Part shown: positions 44,812 through 55,100 of the stretch, one piece after another
Numbering within the stretch: the stretch's first letter is position 1
Layout of the letters: each line of letters starts with the position of its first letter
DNA from: SG8-30 sp963715485
GTDB lineage: Bacteria; Pseudomonadota; Gammaproteobacteria; Steroidobacterales; Steroidobacteraceae
Assembly: GCA_963715485.1 (NCBI GenBank)
Contig: OY970244.1
Location: forward strand, 2,170,001 to 2,234,000
Length of the DNA stretch: 64,000 nucleotides
Reading direction: 5' to 3'
Position numbers and translations under genes: made by a program
Notes under the pieces: model-generated
Seen by the model: only the letters and a program-made list of their open reading frames with translations
The model's database searches: none
What the model was told of the DNA's origin: nothing

Positions 44812-46147
44812 TCATCGCGAGTTCGAGCGCCTGCTCGTAGTTCAGCCGCGGATCAACCGTGGAGCGATAAGCACGCCCCAGGTCGACGTCGGCCAGCCCG
44901 CGCGCGCCGCCGGTGCATTCCGTCACGTCCTCACCGGTGAGCTCGAAGTGCACGCCGCCGAGCACGGAGCCCATTGCCTCGTGGATCCGGAATGCCGACT
45001 GGACTTCGCCCAGGATGTTATCGAAGCGGCGGGTCTTGACCCCGCTGGCAGTAGTCTCGGTGTTGCCGTGCATCGGGTCGCAGACCCAAAGCACACTCTT
45101 GCCGGTCGCGCGCACCGCTTCGATCATCGCCGGCAGACAGCCCTCGATTTCCTGTGCGCCGAAGCGATGAATGAAGGTCAGGCGGCCAGGCTCGTCTCCG
45201 GGATTCAGGATATGCACCAGCTCGGCCAGCCAGGCGGCGTCCATGGCTGCCCCGACCTTGACACCGACCGGATTCGAAATGCCGCGGAAGTACTCGACAT
45301 GTCCGCCGTCGGGCTGTGCGGTCCTGAGACCGATCCACGGCATGTGCGTGGTCAGGTTGTACCAGCGGTTCTGCCTCCGGATGAATCGCGTCTGCGCCTG
45401 CTCGTAAGGCAGCAGCAGCGCCTCGTGACTGGCGAAGAATCGCACCTGGCTTGCTTCGTGGATCTGTCCGCCCGACAGCGCCTCGAAGAAATCGAGCGAA
45501 TCGGCGATCGACGTGGCGATCTGCTGGTAGGCCTCACGCAGCGGCGAATGCTGGACGAAATCAAGGTCCCAGTACTCGGGATGATGCAGGTCCGCGAAGC
45601 CACCATCGACCAGCGCGCGCACAAAGTTGAGCGTCAGCGCGGCCCGTTCGTATCCTCGCAGCATCAGTTCGGGATCCGGTTCGCGTTCGACCGCCGTGAA
45701 ACCCGGTCGGTTGACCACGTCGCCGCGATAGCTCGGCAAAGTGACATCGCCGCGGGTCTCACCGTCGGCGGAGCGCGGCTTCGCATACTGTCCGGCAAAG
45801 CGCCCGACACGGATCACCGGCTTCTTCATGCCATGCAGCAGCACCAGGCTCATCTGCAGCAGGATCTTCAGCTTCTTGGCAATCAGGTCCGATTCACATT
45901 CCGCGAAGCTCTCGGCGCAATCGCCGCCCTGCAGCAGGAAGCGCTCGCCGCGCTGCGCCTCGCCGAGTTGCTGCTTGAGCTGCTCCACCTCCCAGGACAC
46001 GACGATGGGAGGCAGACGCGACAGCTCGGCCACGGCGCGCTCGAGTCGGACAGCATCTGCATATACCGGCATCTGCCGCACGGGCCGCGATTGCCAGCTG
46101 GCCGGCGTCCAGGGCGCACTTGAAACGGGTTTGTCCATAGGTTTCAG
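44786..46147 (-). CDS. 3-deoxy-7-phosphoheptulonate synthase, class II (plant-type)
   Basis: 453 residues from the ATG at 46147 (an ATG at 46138 and a TTG at 46177 are alternatives). Class II features are visible: W-T-P-x-S-W near the N terminus, FLLQGGDCAESF, RVGRFAGQYAKPRS, GGVHFELTGEDVTEC, and GISNPVGVKVG. It condenses phosphoenolpyruvate and erythrose 4-phosphate, the first step of aromatic biosynthesis. Class II enzymes are typical of plants, actinobacteria and some proteobacteria; the E. coli-type class I is different. Its end overlaps rluE by 26 bases. Confidence 0.93.
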   Translation of the reverse strand: MKPMDKPVSSAPWTPASWQSRPVRQMPVYADAVRLERAVAELSRLPPIVVSWEVEQLKQQLGEAQRGERFLLQGGDCAESFAECESDLIAKKLKILLQMSLVLLHGMKKPVIRVGRFAGQYAKPRSADGETRGDVTLPSYRGDVVNRPGFTAVEREPDPELMLRGYERAALTLNFVRALVDGGFADLHHPEYWDLDFVQHSPLREAYQQIATSIADSLDFFEALSGGQIHEASQVRFFASHEALLLPYEQAQTRFIRRQNRWYNLTTHMPWIGLRTAQPDGGHVEYFRGISNPVGVKVGAAMDAAWLAELVHILNPGDEPGRLTFIHRFGAQEIEGCLPAMIEAVRATGKSVLWVCDPMHGNTETTASGVKTRRFDNILGEVQSAFRIHEAMGSVLGGVHFELTGEDVTECTGGARGLADVDLGRAYRSTVDPRLNYEQALELAMIIAGHRPR

Positions 46148-46303
46148 CATCGTACACACGCTTTCGTTGCGCCGCAAAAATAGCTACTGACCACGCTGGT
46201 GTATACGTCCACAAGTTGGCACAATTCGAGCCACTCGATCGGGCCTTGACCCGGCGCCCGCGGCGTCGTTGTCGGGCCCGAAATGCTTTCCAGGAGTTGC
46301 TTC

Positions 46304-47476
46304 ATGCATCGCGTACTCGTTCTGGGCGCCGGCAAGATCGGCGCGCTCATAGCCGGCCTGCTGGCCGAATCCGGCGACTATTCCGTCGCTCTGGCCGACG
46401 TCAAGGCGGCAACGGCAGAAGCCGTGGCCAAGGCTCACGGACTTGAGGCCGTCCAGGCCTTCCAACTGGACGCGGCTGAGGCATCGAGCCTTGCATCGCA
46501 CCTCGCCCGTCATCCGGCCGACGCCGTCGTCTCCTCGCTGCCCTACTACTGCAATCCGACGGTAGCCCTGGCGGCACGCAACGCCGGTGCGCACTACTTC
46601 GACCTGACCGAGGACGTAGAGGTCACCCGCAAGGTCCGCGCCATCGCGGAAGGCGCTGCGACAGCATTCGTGCCGCAGTGCGGCCTGGCACCAGGCTTCG
46701 TTTCAATCGCGGCGAATGAACTGATCACCCACTTCGACTCCCTGCGCTCGGTCAAGCTGCGTGTCGGCGCACTGCCGCAGCATCCGAACAACGTGCTCAA
46801 GTATTCGCTGACCTGGTCCACCGAAGGCCTGATCAACGAGTATGGCAACCCCTGCCTGGCCATCGCCGAAGGCCGACTGGTCGAGGCCGCGCCACTGGAG
46901 GGCCTGGAGGAAATCGAAATCGACGGTACCTCCTACGAGGCGTTCAACACCTCCGGCGGACTGGGCTCACTGGGCGAAACCTACGGTGACCGCTGCGAGC
47001 AGATGAACTACAAGACCATGCGCTATCCCGGTCACTGCGAGCAGGTACGCCTGCTGATGAACGACCTGAAACTCAACCAGGACCGCGACACGCTCAAGCG
47101 GATCCTGGAGAACGCGGTGCCGCAGACGCTGCAGGATGTCGTGGTCATCTACGTCGCAGTGACCGGCCGGCAGGAAGGCGAACTCAGGGAAGAGAACTAC
47201 GTCAACAAGGTCTATCCACAGGAAATCGCCGGACGCCTCTGGTCCGCCATCCAGGTGACGACCGCGGCGGGACTGACCGCGGTGCTCGACCTCGTCATGA
47301 ACGATCCGGACGCCTATCGGGGTTTTGTCAGGCAGGAGCAGTTCCGGCTGCCGCAGATCCTCGCTAACCGCTTCGGCAGCTGGTATGCCCGCGGCGGCGA
47401 CAAGTCGGTGTCCGGACGGGTCGTTGTCGAGGGCAAGGCTGGACATCAGCGTTCGCAGGAAGGAGTCGCGGCATGA
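46304..47476 (+). CDS. Saccharopine dehydrogenase family protein
   Basis: 390 residues from the ATG at 46304, with CAGGAG 7 bases upstream. The Rossmann motif VLVLGAGKIGALIA starts the protein; the middle has the DLTEDVEVTRKV and the CGLAPGFVSIAANEL segments of the saccharopine dehydrogenase (Lys9-like) fold. It ends four bases inside the start of the aldehyde dehydrogenase gene (ATGA overlap), so the two are translationally coupled. With that partner it suggests saccharopine-to-2-aminoadipate-semialdehyde oxidation in lysine breakdown, but related enzymes serve other pathways. Confidence 0.9.
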   Translation: MHRVLVLGAGKIGALIAGLLAESGDYSVALADVKAATAEAVAKAHGLEAVQAFQLDAAEASSLASHLARHPADAVVSSLPYYCNPTVALAARNAGAHYFDLTEDVEVTRKVRAIAEGAATAFVPQCGLAPGFVSIAANELITHFDSLRSVKLRVGALPQHPNNVLKYSLTWSTEGLINEYGNPCLAIAEGRLVEAAPLEGLEEIEIDGTSYEAFNTSGGLGSLGETYGDRCEQMNYKTMRYPGHCEQVRLLMNDLKLNQDRDTLKRILENAVPQTLQDVVVIYVAVTGRQEGELREENYVNKVYPQEIAGRLWSAIQVTTAAGLTAVLDLVMNDPDAYRGFVRQEQFRLPQILANRFGSWYARGGDKSVSGRVVVEGKAGHQRSQEGVAA

Positions 47477-48999
47477 ACGCCCAGGAAATCCTGACAGGAC
47501 TCGGGCTCGAGGAGACCAATCCAGGCACCTGGTGCGGGGATGGTGGCTGGCTGGCGGCCGACGGCGCGCCGCTGATCGAGTCGGTCAATCCCGCGACCGG
47601 GCAGGTGATCGCGCGGGTCCGTGCGACGACTGCCGCCGAATACGAGCGGGTCATGGCGACAGCCGTCACGGCCTTCCGCGAGTGGCGGCTCGTGCCGGCA
47701 CCGCGGCGCGGCGAGGCGATCCGCAGGATCGGCGACGCGCTACGCGCGAGCAAGGACCTGCTGGGCAGCCTGGTTACCCTGGAGATGGGCAAGATCAAGG
47801 CCGAGGGCGATGGCGAAGTGCAGGAGATGATCGACATCGCCGACTTCGCCGTCGGGCAGTCTCGCATGCTCTACGGACTGACCATGCACTCCGAGCGGCC
47901 CGAGCATCGCATGTACGAGCAGTGGCACCCGCTCGGTGTGGTCGGGATCATCTCGGCCTTCAATTTCCCGGTTGCGGTCTGGGCATGGAACGCCTTCCTG
48001 GCCGCCGTCTGTGGTGACGCCTGCGTCTGGAAACCATCGCCCAAGGCACCGCTCACGGCCATTGCAGTGCAGCGCATCTGCAACGCTGTGCTGACCGAAA
48101 TGGAACTACCGCCGGTGTTCCAGCTCTTCATCACCGCCGACAACGACCTCGCTGGCCACTTTGTCGACGACCGTCGCGTGGCGCTGGTCAGCTTTACCGG
48201 TTCGACGCCGGTCGGCCGCAAGGTCGCCGGACGCGTGGCGGCGCGACTTGGCAAGAGCCTGCTGGAACTCGGCGGCAACAATGCCATCATCGTAGACCTG
48301 CATGCCAACCTCGATCTGGTCGTGCCGGCCGTGGTCTTCGGTGCCGTTGGCACGGCTGGCCAGCGCTGCACGACCACGCGTCGCCTGCTGGTGCACGAGT
48401 CCCGCTTCGATGAACTGCAGCGTCGTCTTGCCGCGGCCTATGCGCAGTTGCGGATCGGCGACCCACTGGAGCCGTCCACGCTGGTGGGTCCGCTGGTCGA
48501 CGCCGCATCGGTCGAGCGATACACGACCACCCTGAAGGCGGCGGTAGAGCAAGGCGGGCGCATCGTCTGCGGTGGCAAGGTGTTGCCGGGCCCCGGCTAC
48601 TATGTGCAGCCGACCATCGTGGAGGCCAGCAATGACCTGCCGGTAGTGCAGCACGAGACCTTTGCGCCGATCCTGTACATGATCCCGTTCGGGTCGCTGG
48701 ACGAGGCGATCGCGATGCACAATGACACCGCCTACGGCCTGTCCTCCGCGATCTTTACCGACCGCCTGCAGCACGCGGAACACTTCCTGTCAGCGTCCGG
48801 CAGCGATTGCGGCATTGCCAACGTCAACATCGGCACCTCGGGCGCCGAGATCGGCGGCGCGTTTGGCGGCGAGAAGGACACCGGCGGCGGCCGCGAGTCG
48901 GGCTCGGACGCCTGGAAGGCGTACATGCGCCGGCAGACGAACACCATCAACTACTCGTCGGAACTGCCGCTGGCGCAGGGGATCAAGTTCAACGCGTAA
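47473..48999 (+). CDS. amaB: Aldehyde dehydrogenase family 7 (2-aminoadipate-semialdehyde/piperideine-6-carboxylate dehydrogenase)
   Basis: 508 residues. Catalytic residues: Cys299 in GTAGQRCTTTRR, Glu265 in LLELGGNN, and the Asn in SAFNFPVAVW. GSTPVGRKVAGRVA is the NAD-binding loop. The AFGGEKDTGGGRESGSDAWK segment near the C terminus is typical of antiquitin-like ALDH7 enzymes, which oxidise 2-aminoadipate semialdehyde in lysine catabolism. Coupled to the saccharopine dehydrogenase gene. The symbol is used for the family-level assignment only. Confidence 0.9.
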   Translation: MNAQEILTGLGLEETNPGTWCGDGGWLAADGAPLIESVNPATGQVIARVRATTAAEYERVMATAVTAFREWRLVPAPRRGEAIRRIGDALRASKDLLGSLVTLEMGKIKAEGDGEVQEMIDIADFAVGQSRMLYGLTMHSERPEHRMYEQWHPLGVVGIISAFNFPVAVWAWNAFLAAVCGDACVWKPSPKAPLTAIAVQRICNAVLTEMELPPVFQLFITADNDLAGHFVDDRRVALVSFTGSTPVGRKVAGRVAARLGKSLLELGGNNAIIVDLHANLDLVVPAVVFGAVGTAGQRCTTTRRLLVHESRFDELQRRLAAAYAQLRIGDPLEPSTLVGPLVDAASVERYTTTLKAAVEQGGRIVCGGKVLPGPGYYVQPTIVEASNDLPVVQHETFAPILYMIPFGSLDEAIAMHNDTAYGLSSAIFTDRLQHAEHFLSASGSDCGIANVNIGTSGAEIGGAFGGEKDTGGGRESGSDAWKAYMRRQTNTINYSSELPLAQGIKFNA

Positions 49000-49011
49000 A
49001 GCGATCGCCCC

Positions 49012-49908
49012 TCACTCGCGCTCCAGCAACTGGTACAGCATCCCGATGTAGGTTTCCCCGTTAATGAACGCGCCTGCCCAGATCCGGTCATAGTCGGCGT
49101 TGGGGGCCATGGCTACGATCTCCTCGACCGACTTGCCCGCGGTTTTCAGCGTGCGGACCCGCGTGGACGTGTCGACCAGCATCTTGCGAAAAGCCTCGAG
49201 CCCGGCCCGCCCTGACACCGCCCCGTGCCCCGGGATGATCCGCGTCCGGTCATCCGCCATCGAGAGCATCACATCCACGGCTGCCAGCGTGCCCTTGATG
49301 CTACCGCCCGATTCGACGTCGATGAACGGGTACATGCTGTTGAAGTAGGCATCGCCCGCGTGAATTACGTTCGCCTTGCGGAAGTGGATGATGGCATCAC
49401 CGTCGGTATGGGCATTGGCAACGTGCACAGCACGGACCTCGTCGCCGTTCAGGTGAAGGCTGACGGAATCGTTGAAAGTGACCACCGGCAGCGCCGCAGG
49501 TGGCGACGCCGGCACTTCCTGCTTGAAGAATTCCATGACTTGCGGAACGCTCATGCGCGCGCGGACATTGTCCTGGGCGATTATTACCGCGCCCGTCTTG
49601 CCGTAGTTTTCGTTGCCACCGACATGGTCGTAGTGCCAATGCGTGTTGAGCACGAATCGAACCGCGCCAGGATCGAGTTCCGCAATCGCTGCATTGATCG
49701 CCGGTGTCAGGGGTGCAAACTGGTCATCGATGATAAAGACGCCGTCGCTACCGACGGACACACCGATATTGCCGCCGTTGCCGAACAACACGTAGATACC
49801 CTCGGCCAGCTTCTCGGTCGTAATCTTCACCTCGGGCTGCGGTTGTGCCGTGGCGGGCGCGCCCACGATCGCCGCCAGTACGGCGGCTGCAAGTATTTTG
49901 CAGTTCAT
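49012..49908 (-). CDS. Exported metallo-beta-lactamase-fold hydrolase
   Basis: 298 residues with a signal peptide (MNCKILAAAVLAAIVGAPATA). The metal-binding motif is THWHYDH (His90, His92, Asp94, His95), with further ligand regions at NAHTDGDAIIHF, HAGDAYFN and IIPGHGAV. It belongs to the MBL-fold hydrolases related to quinoprotein relay and SoxH-like proteins; beta-lactamase activity is not implied. Convergent with the aldehyde dehydrogenase gene after 12 bases, divergent from nfeD. Confidence 0.9.
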   Translation of the reverse strand: MNCKILAAAVLAAIVGAPATAQPQPEVKITTEKLAEGIYVLFGNGGNIGVSVGSDGVFIIDDQFAPLTPAINAAIAELDPGAVRFVLNTHWHYDHVGGNENYGKTGAVIIAQDNVRARMSVPQVMEFFKQEVPASPPAALPVVTFNDSVSLHLNGDEVRAVHVANAHTDGDAIIHFRKANVIHAGDAYFNSMYPFIDVESGGSIKGTLAAVDVMLSMADDRTRIIPGHGAVSGRAGLEAFRKMLVDTSTRVRTLKTAGKSVEEIVAMAPNADYDRIWAGAFINGETYIGMLYQLLERE

Positions 49909-49999
49909 CGGTTTCCCCTCTTGCGCGCCTCCGGGCGCACGTTCAGTACTTGTAGCAGTTCATCCTGTTATCATCAATGCACGGCATGGAGAGCCCGCG

Positions 50000-51355
50000 A
50001 TGAAAGCCTTGCTATTGACCGCATGCGCGGCGCTGGGCCTCGCAATGACGGGGACTGCCGCAGTCTCCCAGGACGGGGGGCCCAGAGCCGGCGTAGCGGT
50101 CCTGGTGGAGATCCAGGACGCCATCGGTCCTGCCACCAAGGAACACTTTCTTGCCGCACTGGAGGAAGCCGAGACCGGCGGAGCCGCGCTGGTGTTGCTC
50201 GCGCTGGACACCCCCGGCGGTCTCGATGCGGCGATGCGCGACATCATCCAGGGGATCCTGAATTCGCGGATCCCGGTCGTGACCTATGTCTCGCCGTCCG
50301 GCGCGCGTGCCGCCAGCGCAGGCACCTACATTCTCTACGCAAGTCACGTTGCCGCCATGACGCCCGGCACAAACCTCGGTGCCGCGACACCCGTTTCGAT
50401 CGGCGGGCCGCCGTCACCCGACGCACCCCAGGGGAAGGACGGCGACGACGCCGCCAAGGCGCCACAGCCGGGCACCGCGATGGAACGAAAGGCGGTCAAT
50501 GACGCGGTCGCCTACATCAGGAGCCTCGCCGAGCTTCGCGGCCGAAACGCCGAGTGGGCGGAAGCGGCTGTGCGCAGCGCCGAAAGCCTGTCGGCACAAG
50601 AGGCTCTCCAAAGGGGCGTGATCGACCTCATCGCCGAGGACGTACCCGACCTGCTGCGGCAGATCGACGGTCGCACGCTCAAGGCCGGCGGCACCGAGAT
50701 CACGCTGGATACCGCCGGCATGGTCATCGAGAAATTCGAGCCGGGCTGGCGCATCGAGTTGCTGTCGGTGATCACGAACCCGCTGGTCGCCTACGGGCTG
50801 CTGATCATCGGGCTGTACGGCCTGATGTTCGAGGGCTACAACCCGGGCGCGATCCTGCCGGGGGTCATCGGGGCGATCTGCCTGCTGCTCGGCCTGTACG
50901 CCTTGCAGGTTCTCTCGGTCAATTACGCAGGCCTGGCGCTGGTTGGCCTTGGCATCGCCATGATGATCGCCGAGGTATTCGTCCCGAGCTTCGGTGCGCT
51001 TGGCATTGGCGGCCTCGCCGCCTTCGTGATCGGCTCGATCATCCTGATGGACACCGACGCGCCGGGCTTTGGCCTCAGCATGGGGCTCGTGGGCGGCATC
51101 GCGACCGTCGCTGGCATCGCAATGTTCGGCACCATGTGGTTGGCCGTAAAGGCACGGCGAAAACCAGTCACGACAGGCGCGGAACAGCTGGTCGGCGCCG
51201 TCGCCGAAGCGACCGAGGCCTTCACCGGCAAGGGTCGCGTCAGGATATTCGGGGAAGAGTGGTCCGCGGTGAGCGAAAGGCCCGTCGCGGCCGGTCAACG
51301 CGTCAGGATCGACCGGGTCGATGGACTCAACCTGCGCGTCAGTCCGGAAGAGTGA
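50000..51355 (+). CDS. NfeD-type membrane-bound serine protease (long form)
   Basis: 451 residues from the ATG at 50000; the open frame reaches further back, but the N-terminal signal peptide begins here (MKALLLTACAALGLAMTGTA). A ClpP-like protease domain follows (LALDTPGGLDAAMRD, Ser106 in ARAASAGTY as the nucleophile of the Ser-Lys dyad), then about five membrane helices and a C-terminal NfeD soluble OB-fold domain (EQLVGAVAEATEAFTGKGRVRIFGEEW). NfeD proteins partner with slipins, and a slipin gene is next, so the pair probably acts in membrane quality control. Confidence 0.9.
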   Translation: MKALLLTACAALGLAMTGTAAVSQDGGPRAGVAVLVEIQDAIGPATKEHFLAALEEAETGGAALVLLALDTPGGLDAAMRDIIQGILNSRIPVVTYVSPSGARAASAGTYILYASHVAAMTPGTNLGAATPVSIGGPPSPDAPQGKDGDDAAKAPQPGTAMERKAVNDAVAYIRSLAELRGRNAEWAEAAVRSAESLSAQEALQRGVIDLIAEDVPDLLRQIDGRTLKAGGTEITLDTAGMVIEKFEPGWRIELLSVITNPLVAYGLLIIGLYGLMFEGYNPGAILPGVIGAICLLLGLYALQVLSVNYAGLALVGLGIAMMIAEVFVPSFGALGIGGLAAFVIGSIILMDTDAPGFGLSMGLVGGIATVAGIAMFGTMWLAVKARRKPVTTGAEQLVGAVAEATEAFTGKGRVRIFGEEWSAVSERPVAAGQRVRIDRVDGLNLRVSPEE

Positions 51356-51371
51356 ACAAGGAGAAAGAATC

Positions 51372-52148
51372 GTGTTGCCGTTGCAGATTCCATTGATCGT
51401 CGTCGCAGTCTTCATCCTGGCGCTGCTCATCAACGCCATCAAGATCCTGAAGGAGTACGAGCGTGGTGTCATCTTCACGCTCGGCCGCTTCACCGGAATC
51501 AAGGGCCCGGGACTGATCATCGTGATCCCGGTTATCCAGCAGATGTCGCGAGTGGACCTGCGCACGATCGTGCTCGACGTCCCGAAGCAGGACGTGATTT
51601 CGCGAGACAACGTCTCCGTCAAGGTCAACGCGGTGGTCTACTTCCGCATCGTCGATCCTGCCAAGGCCATCATCCAGGTCGCGAACCCGTTCGAGGCTAC
51701 CAGCCAGCTGGCCCAGACCACTTTGCGGTCCGTGCTTGGCCAGCACGAACTCGACGAGATGCTCTCGCAGCGCGAAAAGCTCAATTCCGACGTCCAGCAG
51801 ATCCTCGATGACTCCACCGACATCTGGGGTATCAAGGTCTCGCACGTCGAGATCAAGCACGTGGACCTTGACGAGAGCATGATCCGCGCCATGGCACAGC
51901 AGGCCGAAGCCGAGCGCAGCCGTCGCGCCAAGGTCATCCACGCCGAGGGCGAGAAACAGGCAGCGGCCGCACTGGTCGAGGCCGCCCGTGAACTCGGCGC
52001 CGATCCCAGGGCGATCCAGCTGCGCTACCTGCAGACGCTCAGTGGCCTGTCAGCGGCGGGAACGACGACGATCGTGTTCCCGTTGCCGATGGACCTGATC
52101 ACGCCGTTGCTGCGCAGGGAGCCCGGCGGCAGCCAGGGATCAGGCTGA
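51372..52148 (+). CDS. Slipin (stomatin/prohibitin SPFH family)
   Basis: 258 residues from the GTG at 51372 with AAGGAG upstream. One N-terminal membrane helix is followed by the SPFH domain (GVIFTLGRFTGIKGPGLIIVIPVI, VDLRTIVLDVP, SVKVNAVVYFRI) and a coiled coil (AEAERSRRAKVIHAEGEKQAAAALVEAA). Slipins of this type bind to NfeD, whose gene precedes it by 16 bases. It converges with hrpA and overlaps its last codons by nine bases. Confidence 0.93.
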   Translation: MLPLQIPLIVVAVFILALLINAIKILKEYERGVIFTLGRFTGIKGPGLIIVIPVIQQMSRVDLRTIVLDVPKQDVISRDNVSVKVNAVVYFRIVDPAKAIIQVANPFEATSQLAQTTLRSVLGQHELDEMLSQREKLNSDVQQILDDSTDIWGIKVSHVEIKHVDLDESMIRAMAQQAEAERSRRAKVIHAEGEKQAAAALVEAARELGADPRAIQLRYLQTLSGLSAAGTTTIVFPLPMDLITPLLRREPGGSQGSG

Positions 52149-55100
52149 GGCAGCTGCGCGCGCCAGCTCGAGTTGCCTGGCGAGCCGCTTGGGAGAGACC
52201 GGAAGGGAAGTGCGGAGGTCCTGCGCGAACAGCGACACGCAGTACTCTTCGAGCATCCAGCGAAGCAGCGTCACCTCGGGCAGGGGCCCCGGTTGGCGGG
52301 CTCCAGCCATGGCCAGTATCGCTGCGGCCGACTCGCGCCACTTGCGAAATTCGTAATGCGCATCGGCAGCGTTGCCGCGAGCCGTGCGCAGCTTTTCCAG
52401 TCGACGGCCAAGCGCCTTCAGGAACCGCGGCAGCGAGTCGAGCCAGGGGTCCGGCGCCGCGCCCAGGAATCGGCCGCTTGCCAGCTCGGCGGCCTGTGCG
52501 CGGCAGTCCTCGACCAGATCCGGATCGACACCCTCGGGCAGTCCCGCCAGGAGCTTGATCACCTCGCGCCGCTCGGCGAGCGCCCGCCGGGCGATGGCAG
52601 CGACGCGCATGGCCTCGTCGTGCAGTTCCGCCCTGCCCCGCTCGGCCGCTGCCTCGAAGCCGGCACGGTCACGTGGCAGCGCCTGCGCGACCGGCAGGCA
52701 GCAGCGCTCGACCGAGCGGTCACAAATGTCGTCCGCGAGTCCCTTCAGGGGTCCGACGGGCTGATGCAGCAGGGCCAGGTCGGTATCGGCAGCCAGTGAC
52801 CTGCGGACGTAGCGCAGCTGCGGCTCGAGCCGCAACGCCAGCAAGCGGACGACGCCCCTCCGGGAAACTGCAGCGGCATTCGCAGCCGTGTCGACGCAGG
52901 TCAACGCCACCGATTCGCCTCGATCCTCCACGGCCGGATGCAGGACGATACGCAGGCCGTCGCGCGGCACCTCCAGTGTTTCCGGGAGCGCACCGAAATC
53001 CCAGTCCCGTACGCCCTCGCGAACGAAGTCGGCGGCGCTCAACTGCAAGGCCTGGCGCTGGACCTTGCGCAGCCGTCGCTTGAGCTCCTCGACATCACGT
53101 CCCGCGGCGACTGGCTGCCCGCCTGCACCAGTGACCCTGACATTCAGGCGCAGGTGATTCGGCAACCTTGCAGTCCGCAGCAGGTCCGCAGCAATGGGCG
53201 TACCCGCGCTACGGGTCAACCAGGCCGCCGCGGCGTCGAAGAATGGAGTTCCCTGTGGCCCGCCGATTTCCGTGAGACAGCGCGCGGCGACATCCGGCGC
53301 CGGAACAAGATGGCGTCGCAGCGCCTTCGGCAGGCCGCGAATCGCCACCGTGAGCATCTCGTGGCGCCAGCCCGGGATGCCCCACTCGACTTCGCCGGCC
53401 GACAATTGCGGCAGGAACGCCAGTGGCACGTCGATGGTTGCACCATCATCATCGGCATCCGGCTCGAAGCGGTAGTCGAGCGGGAAGTCATGCCCGGCGA
53501 CGTATAGCCGGTCCGGCAATTCGTCCGGATCGATGTCTGGCGCCCCCGGCGCGCGAACGTCGGCGACTGAGAATTCCAGCAACCCGGGGTGCTCCTCCTC
53601 CGCCTGCTTGCGCCAGCGTTCGAAGGCCGCCACGCCGTGGATGTTCTCCGGAATCCGGCTGAGATAGAAGGCGGTGATTCGGTCCTCGTCAAGAAGCACC
53701 CCGCGGCGGCGCAGCCGGGCCTCGCCCGCCTCGAGCGAAGCCCGTACGGTTGCGTTGCGGGTCAGGAAGCGGGCACGCAAGCGGGACCGTCCATGGGTCA
53801 GTGCCTCGCGTACGAAGATTTCACGGGCCTGCTCTGGAGCGATGCTGCCGAAGTTGACGCGCCTGCCGGCAGCGACGGTCAGGCCATAGAGCGTGACCGT
53901 CTCACGGGCCGAAACATAGCCGCGATCGGTCGTCCATTCCGGGTCGCCATAGCTGCGGCGCACCAGGTGATGAGCCGCGGTTTCGATCCAGGCCGGTTCG
54001 ATCGCTGCCACGGTGCGGGCGTACACGCGCTGCGTCTCGGCCAGCGTCGCCGCCATCACCCACTTTGGCGGCCTGGCCTTCAGTGCCGAGCCCGGCGAGA
54101 TCACGAATCGCAGGCCCCGCGCGCCAAGATAATCGCCCTTCTCGCTCTTCTCGCCGATATGCCCGAGGAGTCCCGCCAGCAGTGAACGATGCACGGCGTC
54201 CGCCTTGGCTGGCTTTTCCACGCTTCTCCAGTCCAGCTCGCGGGTGAGTTCCGCAAGCTGGCTGCGCAGGTCTTCCCATTCGCGCATGCGGGCCGCCGAC
54301 AGGAAGTTTTCGCGACACCAGCGGCGCGCCTGCGACGCAGACCGCTCGGCCCGGACTTCCTGCCAGGCTCGCCAGAGATTAAGCAGTCCGAGGAAATCCG
54401 AGCGCGGCTCGGCGAAGGCTGCATGTTTTTCGTCCGCCGCGGCACGACACTCGGCCGGCCGCTCGCGCGGGTCCTGGATGCTCAGCACTGCAACCAGTGT
54501 CAGCATTTCCTCCAGCGCGGCGAAACGCCGCGACTCCGCCAGCATCCGTCCAAGCTGCGGATCGACCGGGATTCGCGCGACCTGGCGACCAAGGTCGGTT
54601 ACCCGCCGCTCGGCGTCAACGGCCTCCAGTTCCTGCAACAGCCGGTAGCCATCGTTGACCAGTCGCGTGTCTGGCGGATCCGGGAATGGAAACTCGTCCA
54701 CCGCACCGAGCCCAAGCACCGCCATCTGCAGGATCACGTTCGCCAGGTTGGTCCGCAGGATCTCCGGCGGCGTAAACGGCTCGCGGCTGTCAAAGTCCTG
54801 CTCGGAGTAGAGCCTGACGCATATTCCGGGTCCCACACGGCCGCAACGTCCCTGCCGCTGGCTCGCGCTCGCCTGCGATACCGGCTCGATGGGCAGCCTC
54901 AGGATCTTGCTCCGGGCACTGTAGCGGCCGATGCGCGCGAGGCCGGTATCGACCACCGCCCGAATCCGTGGAACGGTGATGGAGGTCTCGGCCACGTTGG
55001 TAGCAAGCACCACCCGGCGCCGCGGGCCCGGCTGAAAGACGCGTTGCTGTTCGGCCCAGGACAGGCGCGAGAAGAGCGGCAGGATCTCGAGACGGGACCC

